A stretch of DNA of 64,000 nucleotides from assembly GCF_002967715.1 (NCBI RefSeq), contig NZ_PUIA01000081.1, positions 1 to 64,000 on the forward strand, given 5' to 3'. The notes under the pieces are model-generated. The model ran no database searches. It was not told where the DNA came from and was given only the letters and a program-made list of their open reading frames with translations. The stretch's first letter is position 1, and each line of letters opens with the position of its first letter. This document shows positions 44,395-53,331 of the stretch, piece by piece. Source of the stretch: Blastopirellula marina. GTDB lineage: Bacteria > Planctomycetota > Planctomycetia > Pirellulales > Pirellulaceae. The translations under genes were made by a program, and so were the position numbers.

Positions 44395-44790
44395 TCAGCC
44401 ATAGCCGATCTCATCCAGGTCTTCTTCGGTCATGCCAAAGTGATGCCCCAGTTCGTGCAGAATGGTAATCCGAATCTGCTCGCGAAGCCCCTCGGTGGTG
44501 ATCTTTCCGTTGAGATACCGAGTTTGCGACAAGATCCCTTCCCGAAAGATCTGGATCGCATCGGAAGGAACCGGTGGCCCCTCGATCGATCGATTGGTTA
44601 ACGGAATCCCCGTGTACAATCCGCAAAGCTGTCGCCGGCTGTGCAGGCCCAGCTTTCGCACCAGATCATCGGACGGATAGTCCTCGACAATCATAGGAAC
44701 CTTGTCCAGAAGAGTCGTAATCGCCTGGGACAAGTTCGCAAGAACGGCCTCTAGATTGAGATCGAAATAATCCCGAGATTGTGCGTCCAT
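44395..44790 (-). CDS. Minimal zincin metallopeptidase (PF06262-type)
   Basis: A 131-residue protein with HELGHHFGMTEEDLDEIGYG at its C-terminus: an HEXXH zinc motif with an extended H-H-F-G. This is the Zincin_1/DUF1025 arrangement, in which the motif lies near the end. The N-terminus is mainly helical with GLYTGIPLTNRS. The physiological substrate of this family is not known. It lies 111 nt upstream of the NAD synthetase start on the same strand and may be in the same transcription unit. Confidence 0.88.
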   Translation of the reverse strand: MDAQSRDYFDLNLEAVLANLSQAITTLLDKVPMIVEDYPSDDLVRKLGLHSRRQLCGLYTGIPLTNRSIEGPPVPSDAIQIFREGILSQTRYLNGKITTEGLREQIRITILHELGHHFGMTEEDLDEIGYG

Positions 44791-44969
44791 GGGTCTGCCT
44801 ATCGTGGGTGTGCCGATGCCTCAATTATCGGTTGGGGGCCTGGTATTTCTACCCCGCTAAAAAGTTCTGCCAAACTTTGCCCCTAAGTCGTGTAAGATTC
44901 GCCTAAGAAGCACGAAGGGAGTAATGGCAAATCGCTTGCAAACGGCTTACTCACGGAGACAATAAGGGC

Positions 44970-45257
44970 ATGATTCAACGCTTTTCAATTGCCAAACTGT
45001 TTTTGCTGATCACCCTGGCGGCTGTGGCATCCTTAACGGTACGCCAGGCATTTATGGGTGCCGATTGGGCCAAGGCTGTCTCCCTTGTGGTCTTCGCGGC
45101 CATACTATGGATCGTAATCCACATGGTCATTGGTCTGTTTGGTTATGCCTTCATGCAGATTGCTCAAGCTTTAATGCCTGAGAAAGCGCAATCCCCCTTT
45201 GCGACGGATGTGCCGGCTCCACAAATTATTCCCCCCAAGAATATCGAAAGTGAATAG
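44970..45257 (+). CDS. Small membrane protein (95 aa)
   Basis: Start ATG after GGAGACAATAAGGGC. Two hydrophobic helices (residues 9-27 and about 36-60) follow a start like FSIAKLFLLITLAAVASL, the pattern seen also at 7921-8343. The C-terminus is polar with a Pro-rich tail. It starts the series of + genes up to 50157 and is separated from the next by 38 nt, so it may be part of the ABC operon. The function is unknown. Confidence 0.7.
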   Translation: MIQRFSIAKLFLLITLAAVASLTVRQAFMGADWAKAVSLVVFAAILWIVIHMVIGLFGYAFMQIAQALMPEKAQSPFATDVPAPQIIPPKNIESE

Positions 45258-45295
45258 TCGAGCTCTGCCAACTAACGCTTGGGAAACCCCACCCT

Positions 45296-47590
45296 ATGCC
45301 TGTTCACTCTTCGACCGCATGTTTCTTCCGTCGGATCTTCTTGGCGGCAATGCTACTTCTTGCCTGTTGCGGTCCACTGCGTTCGGTTTACGCAGAAAAC
45401 GGAGGACTGTTTCAGTTACCGATCGCGCCGGACAAACCGGTCAGCGGACTTTATCTGGAACTGGATACGCGATGGATCGACGGAAGCGGGTACCGGCCTG
45501 TCCGTGTCACGATTGCGACAGCCAATGGGCTGCCTGCCCCGGCCGATAGACGCTTGGAAGTAACCCTGCAGCCGCAGTATTACAACTTTAACAACCGCAA
45601 TCCGTTTCCTGCGGTTACCAGAGAGGTGCAGCTTTCACAGGGTAAAACGGCTGAAACGCATACGCTACTCGTACCGCAGCAGTTCCTGTGGAATTCGATA
45701 GAGATAACCACGCGTGAAGATGGCCGGCGGCTGAAAGAACTTTCGAGTGAATCGATGTCCGTCGTTACCACGTTTGTTAACGGATACTATACAGAAGCCT
45801 ATCCCGCGACCATTGTCTTCCACCGCAATGCCCCAGAGCGTGACAAACGAGCAGGCTGGATTCTCGACCAGGCCAATCGCCGTGATGCCGGCGAAGAAGT
45901 CGACGAAATTCCCGACTTTCGGATTTTCTTCAATGAGCAGACACTACCAACCAATCAGCAGCTCCGGTCTCAGTTGTCGGACTCTCCTTACCAGGCCGTT
46001 TCAGCCCTGACGTTTCTGACGCGGACCGACTTGCTACCTCTCTCTGAAATCCCGGCCTCCTGGCAGGCGCTCACTTCCGCCGATCTGATTGTGCTGGAAA
46101 AAGAAGACCTGGAGACCGTATCTCGTAATTTTCCAGAGCGATTCGACGTGCTTCGCCAATGGCTGCTGGCCGGTGGCAACCTGCTGGTGTGGAACGCCGG
46201 AAGGAACGGCCCCGATGCAATTGACCAGCTTCTTCGCTCCAGTTCCGATGAGACTTCGCCCGCCTGGAAGCAGGTTTCCTCCGACGCAGTAGACACGCGC
46301 GATCTGGGCATCCTCGAGAAGTTACGTGGCCAAACCAATCGATTCGTGGTAGCGAACGGCGGCAGCTATGTCCCGCTGGCCGTCCGACAAGGCAAGCTGG
46401 TCGAGACCGACGATCGAGTCAATGGCAAAGCCACCAGCGCCGGCACGCCCTTGAAAATGGCTTCGCGCAATGAAGGATTCGGCAAGATCGTGCTTGTTGA
46501 GAAAAGCCCTTTTCCAGGCACAGTCGGTTCCTGGGAACGCATCTTTGCCACTTTTCACGGAGATCGACTGGCATGGTTTCAGCGGCACGGTATGTCGCGT
46601 CTCCGCGAGAACCTCGGCTTCTGGGAGTTTCTCATCCCTGGGGTGGGCGTCGCTCCGGTAACCACGTTCGAACTCTTGATTACGCTGTTCGTGATCTTGA
46701 TCGGCCCGGTCAACTATTTTGTCTTGCGTTCGATAGGACGTCTCAACTTTTTGATCGTGACCGTCCCCCTGGGAGCATTGATGGTCACAGCCGTACTGAT
46801 GACCTACGCGATGCTTTCCGATGGGCTGAGCACCAAGTCGCGTATCCGCACGGTTACCTTGCTGGATCAAGAAACCGGCCGCGGAGCTAGCTGGAGTCGC
46901 CAGGCCTACTATGCCGGGCTGGCCAGTTCATCAGGGCTCAACTACCCCGTAGATGCTGCGGTCTATGAGTACGAACAGTATCCCCTAACCGAGCACACAG
47001 GTCAGAAACGCATGACGTGGAGTGATGATCAAGTGCTGCAAGGTGGTTACTTTCGCTCGCGAGTGACGCAGCAGTTCCTGGCAATCCGTCCTTTTCAGAC
47101 GCCACATCGCCTGGCCGTTTCGACACAAGATGGCAAGCTATCGGTCAAGAATGAACTAGGGACGAAGGTTTCTCACTTGATCCTCCTCGACGAGCAGGGA
47201 GTGCAACAATTTGCAAAGGACATCCCAGCCGAAGCGGAGAAGCCGTTACTCATGGCGACTTCGGACGACCTCAGCGAATTCCGTCGACTGATCAATCAAT
47301 GCACCCTGAGCCTCCCTGAAGGATTCGAGCGTCGCGCCTACGCCAGAAATTCTTCATACCGGGCCAACTATTACGTTCAGTCGTCGAACATGCCGGAAAT
47401 CTACCAAATGGACCCCTCCTTCAACCAGGCCCTCATCGAACGGGAAATCCAAAACCAGATGGCCCATACGTTCCATGCGATGGGCCCCCGAAGTTATATC
47501 GCGATCGTCGAGCACTTCCCCGAATCACCACTTGGGATGAATATTCGGGCAGGTGAAAAGAGCATCGAACTTGTGATCGGAAGTTGGTAA
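45296..47590 (+). CDS. Membrane-anchored protein linked to ABC exporter
   Basis: A 764-residue protein with a signal-like N-terminus (RRIFLAAMLLLACCGPLRSV, cut near VYA-EN), a long extracytoplasmic part with DLIVLEKEDLETVSRNFPER and LLAGGNLLVWNAGR (a glutamine-amidotransferase-like fold fragment), and two transmembrane helices (around 455-520, FELLITLFVILIGPVNYFVL and a second). The rest of the C-terminal part is soluble. It ends exactly before the ABC ATPase start (47590/47591), which argues for one operon. Similar proteins accompany gliding or exopolysaccharide ABC exporters, but no exact family is recognised. Confidence 0.75.
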   Translation: MPVHSSTACFFRRIFLAAMLLLACCGPLRSVYAENGGLFQLPIAPDKPVSGLYLELDTRWIDGSGYRPVRVTIATANGLPAPADRRLEVTLQPQYYNFNNRNPFPAVTREVQLSQGKTAETHTLLVPQQFLWNSIEITTREDGRRLKELSSESMSVVTTFVNGYYTEAYPATIVFHRNAPERDKRAGWILDQANRRDAGEEVDEIPDFRIFFNEQTLPTNQQLRSQLSDSPYQAVSALTFLTRTDLLPLSEIPASWQALTSADLIVLEKEDLETVSRNFPERFDVLRQWLLAGGNLLVWNAGRNGPDAIDQLLRSSSDETSPAWKQVSSDAVDTRDLGILEKLRGQTNRFVVANGGSYVPLAVRQGKLVETDDRVNGKATSAGTPLKMASRNEGFGKIVLVEKSPFPGTVGSWERIFATFHGDRLAWFQRHGMSRLRENLGFWEFLIPGVGVAPVTTFELLITLFVILIGPVNYFVLRSIGRLNFLIVTVPLGALMVTAVLMTYAMLSDGLSTKSRIRTVTLLDQETGRGASWSRQAYYAGLASSSGLNYPVDAAVYEYEQYPLTEHTGQKRMTWSDDQVLQGGYFRSRVTQQFLAIRPFQTPHRLAVSTQDGKLSVKNELGTKVSHLILLDEQGVQQFAKDIPAEAEKPLLMATSDDLSEFRRLINQCTLSLPEGFERRAYARNSSYRANYYVQSSNMPEIYQMDPSFNQALIEREIQNQMAHTFHAMGPRSYIAIVEHFPESPLGMNIRAGEKSIELVIGSW

Positions 47591-48538
47591 ATGATCGCGA
47601 CACGTAAGCCCGTGATTGAACTTCGCCGTCTGCATCGTTTCTTTGGACGCACCAAAGCGGTTAACGACGTTTCGTTTGAAGTTTATCCCGGACAGGTATT
47701 CGGCTACATCGGCCCCAATGGTGCCGGCAAAACAACCAGCATGCGAATTCTCGCCACGCTTGATTTACCAACCGCCGGCGATGCCTTAATCGATGGCTAT
47801 TCCGTCATCAACGATCCAGACCGAGTACGCCGCAGACTCGGTTTTATGCCAGACGCTTTCGGCGTTTATGCCAACGTGAACTGCCGGGAGTATCTCGACT
47901 TCTTCGCTCGCTCGTACGGTTTACGTGGCCGGGAACGCCGACTGGCAATGGATAGGACGATGGAGTTCACTGGCCTTGATGTTCTGGCCGAAAAGCCGAT
48001 CAGTGGACTATCGAAGGGGATGAAGCAGCGTTTGTGCCTGGGACGTTCGATGATCCATGACCCCGCGGTGATGATCTTAGACGAACCAGCGGCAGGGCTG
48101 GACCCACGGGCGCGAATTGAACTACGGGAAATGATTGCCCGACTTGCGAAGGACGACAAGACAATACTCGTCAGTTCGCACATCCTGACCGAGTTGGCGG
48201 AAATGTGCGACGTTGTTGGGATCATCGAGCAGGGTCAACTCCTGGCAACCGGGAGCGTTGCTGACATCCAGCGGGGCCAGCTCACGCATAGTCGCGTTCG
48301 CGTACGCGTGCTCGAGAATACGGAAGGGCTCGCCAACTGGTTGAGTGAGAAGGATGGCTACAGCGAAATTGTCACCGATGGGGAACTGCTCCATTTCTCG
48401 CATGTTGGAGAACGAGCCGAGGAGGCCATCTTGCTCAAGGAGATGATTGAAAGCGGATTTCGTATCGCGGAATTTGGGGCACGCCATTCGACACTCGAAG
48501 ATGTCTTCCTCAATGTGACGAAAGGACGCGTTCAATGA
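47591..48538 (+). CDS. ABC transporter ATP-binding protein
   Basis: A 315-residue ATPase. Walker A is YIGPNGAGKTTSMRILATLD, the signature is ISGLSKGMKQRLCLGR, Walker B is VMILDEPAAGLDPRARIEL and the switch His is in LVSSHILTELAEM. It belongs to the exporter-type family with a long C-terminal part. The start directly follows the previous stop and its last 4 nt overlap the permease start (ATGA at 48535), so the proteins are made together. The cargo is unknown. Confidence 0.95.
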   Translation: MIATRKPVIELRRLHRFFGRTKAVNDVSFEVYPGQVFGYIGPNGAGKTTSMRILATLDLPTAGDALIDGYSVINDPDRVRRRLGFMPDAFGVYANVNCREYLDFFARSYGLRGRERRLAMDRTMEFTGLDVLAEKPISGLSKGMKQRLCLGRSMIHDPAVMILDEPAAGLDPRARIELREMIARLAKDDKTILVSSHILTELAEMCDVVGIIEQGQLLATGSVADIQRGQLTHSRVRVRVLENTEGLANWLSEKDGYSEIVTDGELLHFSHVGERAEEAILLKEMIESGFRIAEFGARHSTLEDVFLNVTKGRVQ

Positions 48539-50157
48539 GCACCGCAGATCTTTTCCCAGAGTCAACGGCGTCACCAGAGCCAGCGAAATCCTCGTTTTGG
48601 CAAACCATTGACGAGAAACTGGAGGCGATCGGGGAGTATCTCAACCCGATTTTGGTGAAGGAAACACGCCAGGCGCTCAAGAGTCGGCAATTTGCCGTGA
48701 CCTTCGCATTGGTGCTGCTTACCAGTTGGATTTGGTCGCTGCTGGCGATTTACTTTCGCTACCCTGGGATCCTCTATTCGCCCGATGGCCCCTTTCTGAT
48801 GGTTGGCTATCTCGACATCCTACTCTTTCCGCTCGTGGTGATCATTCCCTTTTCGGCGTTTCGTTCGCTTGCCTCGGAACGGGAAGACGGAACCTTCGAA
48901 CTGCTTTCCATTTCCACGCTCAGCCCGCGTCAGATCATTGTCGGCAAGCTCGTCAGTTCGATTGTGCAGATGCTGGTGTACCTCTCCGCATTAGCCCCCT
49001 GCCTGGCGTTTACCTATCTACTGCGCGGAATTGATATCGTCACGATCGTCTACGTGCTGCTTTGTGCCTTTCTTGCGTCCGTACTCTTATCGGGCGTCGG
49101 TCTAGTTCTCGCCTGCGTTACCCGCCAGCGACATTGGCAATCGGCCCTCTCGGTGATTGTGATCTTGCTGTTTATTTTCCTGTTTGTAATTGGACTGATC
49201 ATTGGGTATGCCAGCGTCTACGAGGATGCGAGCTGGCGCGAATACGACAACCCCGATTTCTGGGCCACGACCGTTGCATTTTTCTCGGTCTATGCAAGTT
49301 ACCTCTATCTTATTATCGAGGTTGCTTCGGCTCAGATCACCTTTGAAAGTGAGAACCGTTCGGCCGGCATTCGCCGTGGAATTCTCCTGCAGCATTTTCT
49401 CGTGATCGGATGGTTCGGCTACCTGGCGATCCGATTTCCCAGAAACGAAGAAATTCTCATGATCTTGATCACGATCTTGTGCTTGCACTGGTTCATCATG
49501 GGATCGTTTATCAACGGAGAATCCCCTGCGTTATCACCGCGCGTCAAGCGAACGATCCCCACTCTTCTGGCCGACCGCATCTGGAGAAATTGGCTGTTGC
49601 CTGGTCCTGATCGCGGTTACTTTTTCGTCGTTACATCGCTCGTCAGTGCCCTATTCATCGTGGCCGGCTTGGCATGGGGCAATACGCTAAATTCGCTCTC
49701 GCCATCCGACGCTCAGCATGCGGTGATGTTTTCCATTGGGCTAATTGGCTACACCATTTGCTACTTGAGCATGGGCAGGCTGATCATTCGTCTACTGAAC
49801 ATGATTTTCCGGGCCGATGTTTTTGTCTCAGTCATTCTGCATTTGATTCTCTTGATGGGGGGAGTCATGTTGCCACTGGTCTTTCAGGTGCTTACCAATC
49901 GCACGATGGATCGCAATTTCCATCACTGGACAAACCCCTTCTGGTTCTTCTTCGAAGGCATCGACGACCGCACATTCATGACCATGATGTTGCCTAGCAT
50001 CTTTGTCGTATTCTTGGCCATTCTGAGTACGTTCCTCTTCCTCCTAAACCTATTCTTTGGTTCGCGAAACTTTTTACCCGATCGAGAAGTCGACCCACGT
50101 TTTCAGCCTGAGCTTCTTCCACCCACGGTAGACATCCCCAGCGACCCATTGGCGTAG
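48535..50157 (+). CDS. ABC-2 type permease
   Basis: A 540-residue integral membrane protein with about 12 hydrophobic helices and a cytoplasmic start (NPILVKETRQALKSRQFAVT) typical of ABC-2 permeases. It has EREDGTFELLSISTLSPRQI, the coupling region after the second helix found in this family. It overlaps the ATPase gene by 4 nt and is the last gene of the operon. It probably exports a macromolecule or lipid, or acts on the partner protein upstream. The substrate is unknown. Confidence 0.88.
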   Translation: MSTADLFPESTASPEPAKSSFWQTIDEKLEAIGEYLNPILVKETRQALKSRQFAVTFALVLLTSWIWSLLAIYFRYPGILYSPDGPFLMVGYLDILLFPLVVIIPFSAFRSLASEREDGTFELLSISTLSPRQIIVGKLVSSIVQMLVYLSALAPCLAFTYLLRGIDIVTIVYVLLCAFLASVLLSGVGLVLACVTRQRHWQSALSVIVILLFIFLFVIGLIIGYASVYEDASWREYDNPDFWATTVAFFSVYASYLYLIIEVASAQITFESENRSAGIRRGILLQHFLVIGWFGYLAIRFPRNEEILMILITILCLHWFIMGSFINGESPALSPRVKRTIPTLLADRIWRNWLLPGPDRGYFFVVTSLVSALFIVAGLAWGNTLNSLSPSDAQHAVMFSIGLIGYTICYLSMGRLIIRLLNMIFRADVFVSVILHLILLMGGVMLPLVFQVLTNRTMDRNFHHWTNPFWFFFEGIDDRTFMTMMLPSIFVVFLAILSTFLFLLNLFFGSRNFLPDREVDPRFQPELLPPTVDIPSDPLA

Positions 50158-50291
50158 TTCAGGTTATGACGATTATAAGGGCTTAAAGTGGCGGGCTCGT
50201 GCATTTGCTTTCGCGACACGGCAAGGCACTTCTTCACTGCGACCTATTCTTGCGAGGAGATTATTCGACTTAGAATGCAAGAAGCCTGACC
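50158..50291. other. Gap before the fiber-assembly locus
   Basis: A 134-nt gap between the ABC permease and the PilP-like lipoprotein gene. No strong promoter or terminator motif is obvious. A GAGGAG at about 50255 lies too far from the ATG at 50292 to be its ribosome site. Confidence 0.4.
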
Positions 50292-50774
50292 ATGAATTCC
50301 CTAGCTCGCTATCACCTGGCCGCTATCGCCGTGGGTGCCCTGCTCCTGGGCAGCTGTGGCTGTGGTTTTTCCCCTGTTGCTCCCTCAATGGAGTCGCCCA
50401 GCCAGGCATCGATGACCGTTCCCGATGCCCCTTCTGCGGTTAGCAAGGCACCGTCCAACACGTCAGCTACAGTTGCTACGAGTGAAACGACAGCGGTTAA
50501 TCAGCACGAGTCGAAGCAGACATACCGAAACCCCTTCCGGCCACCATCGATCACGACACGCACGCTGCTTCCACAACAGGCCGAGTCCGGTGAAATCCGC
50601 TTGCTGGGAATCGCCAAGAGAGATTCACAGCACATTGCCTTACTGGAAACATCAGGCGACTTGCATAAGGCTGTCGTGGGAGACTTCATCAATGATTGGG
50701 AAGTCCTCAGCGTGAATGAATCTGAGACGACCCTGCGCCGCGGGCTCGAGCAGATGTCACTTAGAATCCGCTAA
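50292..50774 (+). CDS. PilP/GspC-like lipoprotein
   Basis: A 160-residue protein with a lipoprotein signal (AIAVGALLLGSC) and a long Ser/Thr/Pro/Ala linker, then YRNPFRPP (about residue 77) and a beta-domain with EIRLLGIAKRDSQHIALLET and VVGDFINDWEVLSVNESET. This is the layout of PilP (N-P-F-R-P, then L-L-G...A-L-L-E...V-G-D-x-I-x-x-W-x-V) and of the GspC HR domain; both dock to the secretin. Its 3' end overlaps the convergent secretin gene by 4 nt. It is on the opposite strand from the rest of the locus, which is unusual for such a partner. Confidence 0.8.
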   Translation: MNSLARYHLAAIAVGALLLGSCGCGFSPVAPSMESPSQASMTVPDAPSAVSKAPSNTSATVATSETTAVNQHESKQTYRNPFRPPSITTRTLLPQQAESGEIRLLGIAKRDSQHIALLETSGDLHKAVVGDFINDWEVLSVNESETTLRRGLEQMSLRIR

Positions 50775-52630
50775 CGAACCATCGGGAAACGCCGAATCAC
50801 GTGCGACTCTCTAAGGATTGGCTCGGTATTGGCTGGCGTCTGAATCGGTTCTCCTTCGATCCATTGCGGTGCTGTCTCGTGTGCCGGCATTCCTCCCTCG
50901 GCCGACATACCACGTCGCGGATCAGGCCCGAAGGAGGTCGGACGTTTGCCTGGCGGTGGAGGGCTCATCTTAGGCCATGGGAACTGCGAGGCCTGTGGGA
51001 TCGCGTCGAGCTTCGTGAAGCTTTCCTCGTAAGCATCCGTATGCCGGCAATTCAGTCCGGTCGTTGGGCAAGGGAGAATCTCGGTTCGCAAGAACACCAC
51101 CAATTCACTTTCGCGAACCTGAGTCTGACGGTAACGAAATAACTTGCCGACGTACTTGATATCTTTCAAATACGGAATGCCGTTGTCGTTGCTGATGTCG
51201 ACTCGCTGTCGTAAACCACCAATCACCAGAACCTGCCCGTCGGCTACACGTACGGTGGTACTGGTCTCTCGCTTATCGATGATTGGCTGAGGATTGGGGC
51301 CGTCGCTATACCCAGTCAGACGACTGAAGGAAGGCACAACATCCATCTCGATCGTACCATCGGCGGCAATTCGTGGCGTGACGGTAAGCATCACCCCAGC
51401 TTCCCGAAAGGCGGTTGTTCCGATGTTCCCGCCGGCCGACGTCTGGGTGAGTTGTTGATAAGGAATCTCGGTCACGATTTGAATCATGGCCTTCTCACGA
51501 TTGACAACGACCACGTTCGGATCGGCCAGCAATCGCGAGTCGTCCATTTGCCGGACTGCGTCGATAACAGCTTTTAGATCAAAGCTGCTACTGAGTGTTT
51601 GAAACGTCATGACGCCGGTTGGATCGCCGGCAGCAACCGGGATGGCGATGGCCGATTCCAGTCCGAAAACATTCTGTGGAATGCCGTTCGCATCGGGACG
51701 CCCCTTAAATACCGATGTCCAATCGACCCCCAGGCTTTCCATATCGTCTAGGTCGATATCGTAGATCAACGCCGTGATTCTTACCTGGGGCTTCGGCACG
51801 TCCAGCCGATGCAGCATGCCTTCGATCATCCGAAGGTTTTCTGGTCGATCGATCACGACGACCTGGTTTTCCGATTCCACGATCGCCGCGCGCCCGTCCG
51901 AACTGATAAGCGACTGGATCGCCTCAAGCAAGCTTTTGGCGTTGACGTACTCAGGGCGGTAATTCAGTACATCAGTGATGATGCGTGTGCCAGGTGCAGC
52001 CCCTGATCCTGCGGCAACTTGATCGATATTCTTGACAGCGTTTTTGATCATCTCCAGGTGGTCGGGATAATCCACGACGGTCAAGCTGTTGGCCGACGCA
52101 ATCGCCTGGATCGAGCCCCCACGCGACTTCAATGATTCAACTGCCGGGATGATCTCGACTGCACTGGCATGCTCCAGCGGGATCGTCTCGGACCGGAACA
52201 TGGGATTCGAGGTGCCAAGTTCCGCCAAGGGAACAATCACCAGGCTATCACCCACAGGGCGGTAACCGTATCCATTGAGAAGCAGCAGGGAATCGAGAAT
52301 GTCGTAAAGCGGTGCATCTCGAAAGGTACCGTTGATGGTTCCTTCCACCTTGCTGCCGAGAACGACGTTGATGTTCCAGATTTCGCTGATCGTTTGCAGC
52401 GCGTGCGACAAGCTCGTTTCACGAAGCGTGAGGTCCCCACGCTGTTTTAAAGCCGACTCAATTCGAGGAGAAATTCCTTCCGCTTGGGCCAGCGTAGGAG
52501 CCATGACGAAAAGCAGGCCAAGCACCAGCGACAACACCCCCACACGCAGCGCAGTGCTAGGACTGCCGCAGTGGGTTGTCTTCGAGTTATGCGTTTTGGC
52601 GTGTCTTATGCCGTCCTGGCTTCTTGACAT
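50771..52630 (-). CDS. Secretin (GspD/PilQ-type)
   Basis: Start at 52630 follows GGTGAG by 9 nt; 52663 is an alternative in-frame ATG with a poor site. About 619 residues: signal peptide (VGVLSLVLGLLFVMAPTLAQ), an STN domain (SLSHALQTISEIWNINVVLG), N-domain repeats (EIIPAVESLKSRGG, NAKSLLEAIQSLIS) and the secretin core with VPSFSRLTGYSDG, VLVIGGLRQRVD and ESELVVFLRTEILP. It forms the outer-membrane channel. The C-terminal tail is Pro/Gly-rich. It is the last gene of the minus-strand locus. The PilP-like lipoprotein overlaps its end. T2SS or T4P type is not clearly distinguishable. Confidence 0.92.
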   Translation of the reverse strand: MSRSQDGIRHAKTHNSKTTHCGSPSTALRVGVLSLVLGLLFVMAPTLAQAEGISPRIESALKQRGDLTLRETSLSHALQTISEIWNINVVLGSKVEGTINGTFRDAPLYDILDSLLLLNGYGYRPVGDSLVIVPLAELGTSNPMFRSETIPLEHASAVEIIPAVESLKSRGGSIQAIASANSLTVVDYPDHLEMIKNAVKNIDQVAAGSGAAPGTRIITDVLNYRPEYVNAKSLLEAIQSLISSDGRAAIVESENQVVVIDRPENLRMIEGMLHRLDVPKPQVRITALIYDIDLDDMESLGVDWTSVFKGRPDANGIPQNVFGLESAIAIPVAAGDPTGVMTFQTLSSSFDLKAVIDAVRQMDDSRLLADPNVVVVNREKAMIQIVTEIPYQQLTQTSAGGNIGTTAFREAGVMLTVTPRIAADGTIEMDVVPSFSRLTGYSDGPNPQPIIDKRETSTTVRVADGQVLVIGGLRQRVDISNDNGIPYLKDIKYVGKLFRYRQTQVRESELVVFLRTEILPCPTTGLNCRHTDAYEESFTKLDAIPQASQFPWPKMSPPPPGKRPTSFGPDPRRGMSAEGGMPAHETAPQWIEGEPIQTPANTEPILRESHVIRRFPMVR

Positions 52631-52686
52631 TCCGTTGCTCTCACCAAACCTTGCTGATGTCATCCCCAGGGGAGCTAGGCTCTACC

Positions 52687-53331
52687 TTAGGACTTCATCG
52701 ATTCTTCCTTGGTCGCCCGTCGAATACCAAACAACTGCAAAGCGAGTTCAAGTTGGATCTGGTCCCCTTCGGCATCTAATGACTTCAGTTTCATATCCTG
52801 AAGATTAAGATGCGCGTCGAGTGCCTCGAACTTCTCCAGAAAACTTTCAATCTCATCAATCTTGCCTGTTAACGTCAGTCGTAGTTCCCGAACTTCCAAA
52901 CGGAAGTTGGTCTTCTTGCCCCGTTGAGCGGCAGTAACTGTTTCAACAGGATGATCATTCTCGTGCCACTGACGAACCCGCACGGGCCCCAAGTCGACGC
53001 GTCGCAAATGGCAGTTCGATCCACGAGCGAATTGAACGAGGGAAGCGCGAACACGGTGTGCCGCATCTTCGTCAATCATCCGCTCTTGATGAGTTTTGAG
53101 CGACTCCTGAATTTCTGCGTGCTTGGTTTTGACCAGGGATAGCTCATTGCGATCGTTGGTTGCTGACTCCAATCGGCGCACGGCTTCCCCGGATCGTTCT
53201 TGTAATACCGAATATTCATCGGCGGCCGGAATAAGCGTCACAAGTGCTACCACAAAAGTTACGATTATGCCGACCATCAACGCTGATGGATGCCTCAGAA
53301 GTCGGGTCAACGCTTCCCTAAACGCTATCAT
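52687..53331 (-). CDS. PilO/GspM-like inner-membrane protein
   Basis: A 214-residue protein: short cytoplasmic start, one transmembrane helix (ALMVGIIVTFVVALVTLIPA), a coiled-coil region (about 38-80, many E/R/K and Leu) and a beta-domain (VRELRLTLTGKIDEIESFLE, LHLN-type region). This is the PilO/GspM plan of helix, coiled coil and ferredoxin-like domain. It overlaps the PilM-PilN gene by 14 nt, so the pair is translated together. It would dimerise with the PilN part and connect to the secretin. Confidence 0.82.
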   Translation of the reverse strand: MIAFREALTRLLRHPSALMVGIIVTFVVALVTLIPAADEYSVLQERSGEAVRRLESATNDRNELSLVKTKHAEIQESLKTHQERMIDEDAAHRVRASLVQFARGSNCHLRRVDLGPVRVRQWHENDHPVETVTAAQRGKKTNFRLEVRELRLTLTGKIDEIESFLEKFEALDAHLNLQDMKLKSLDAEGDQIQLELALQLFGIRRATKEESMKS

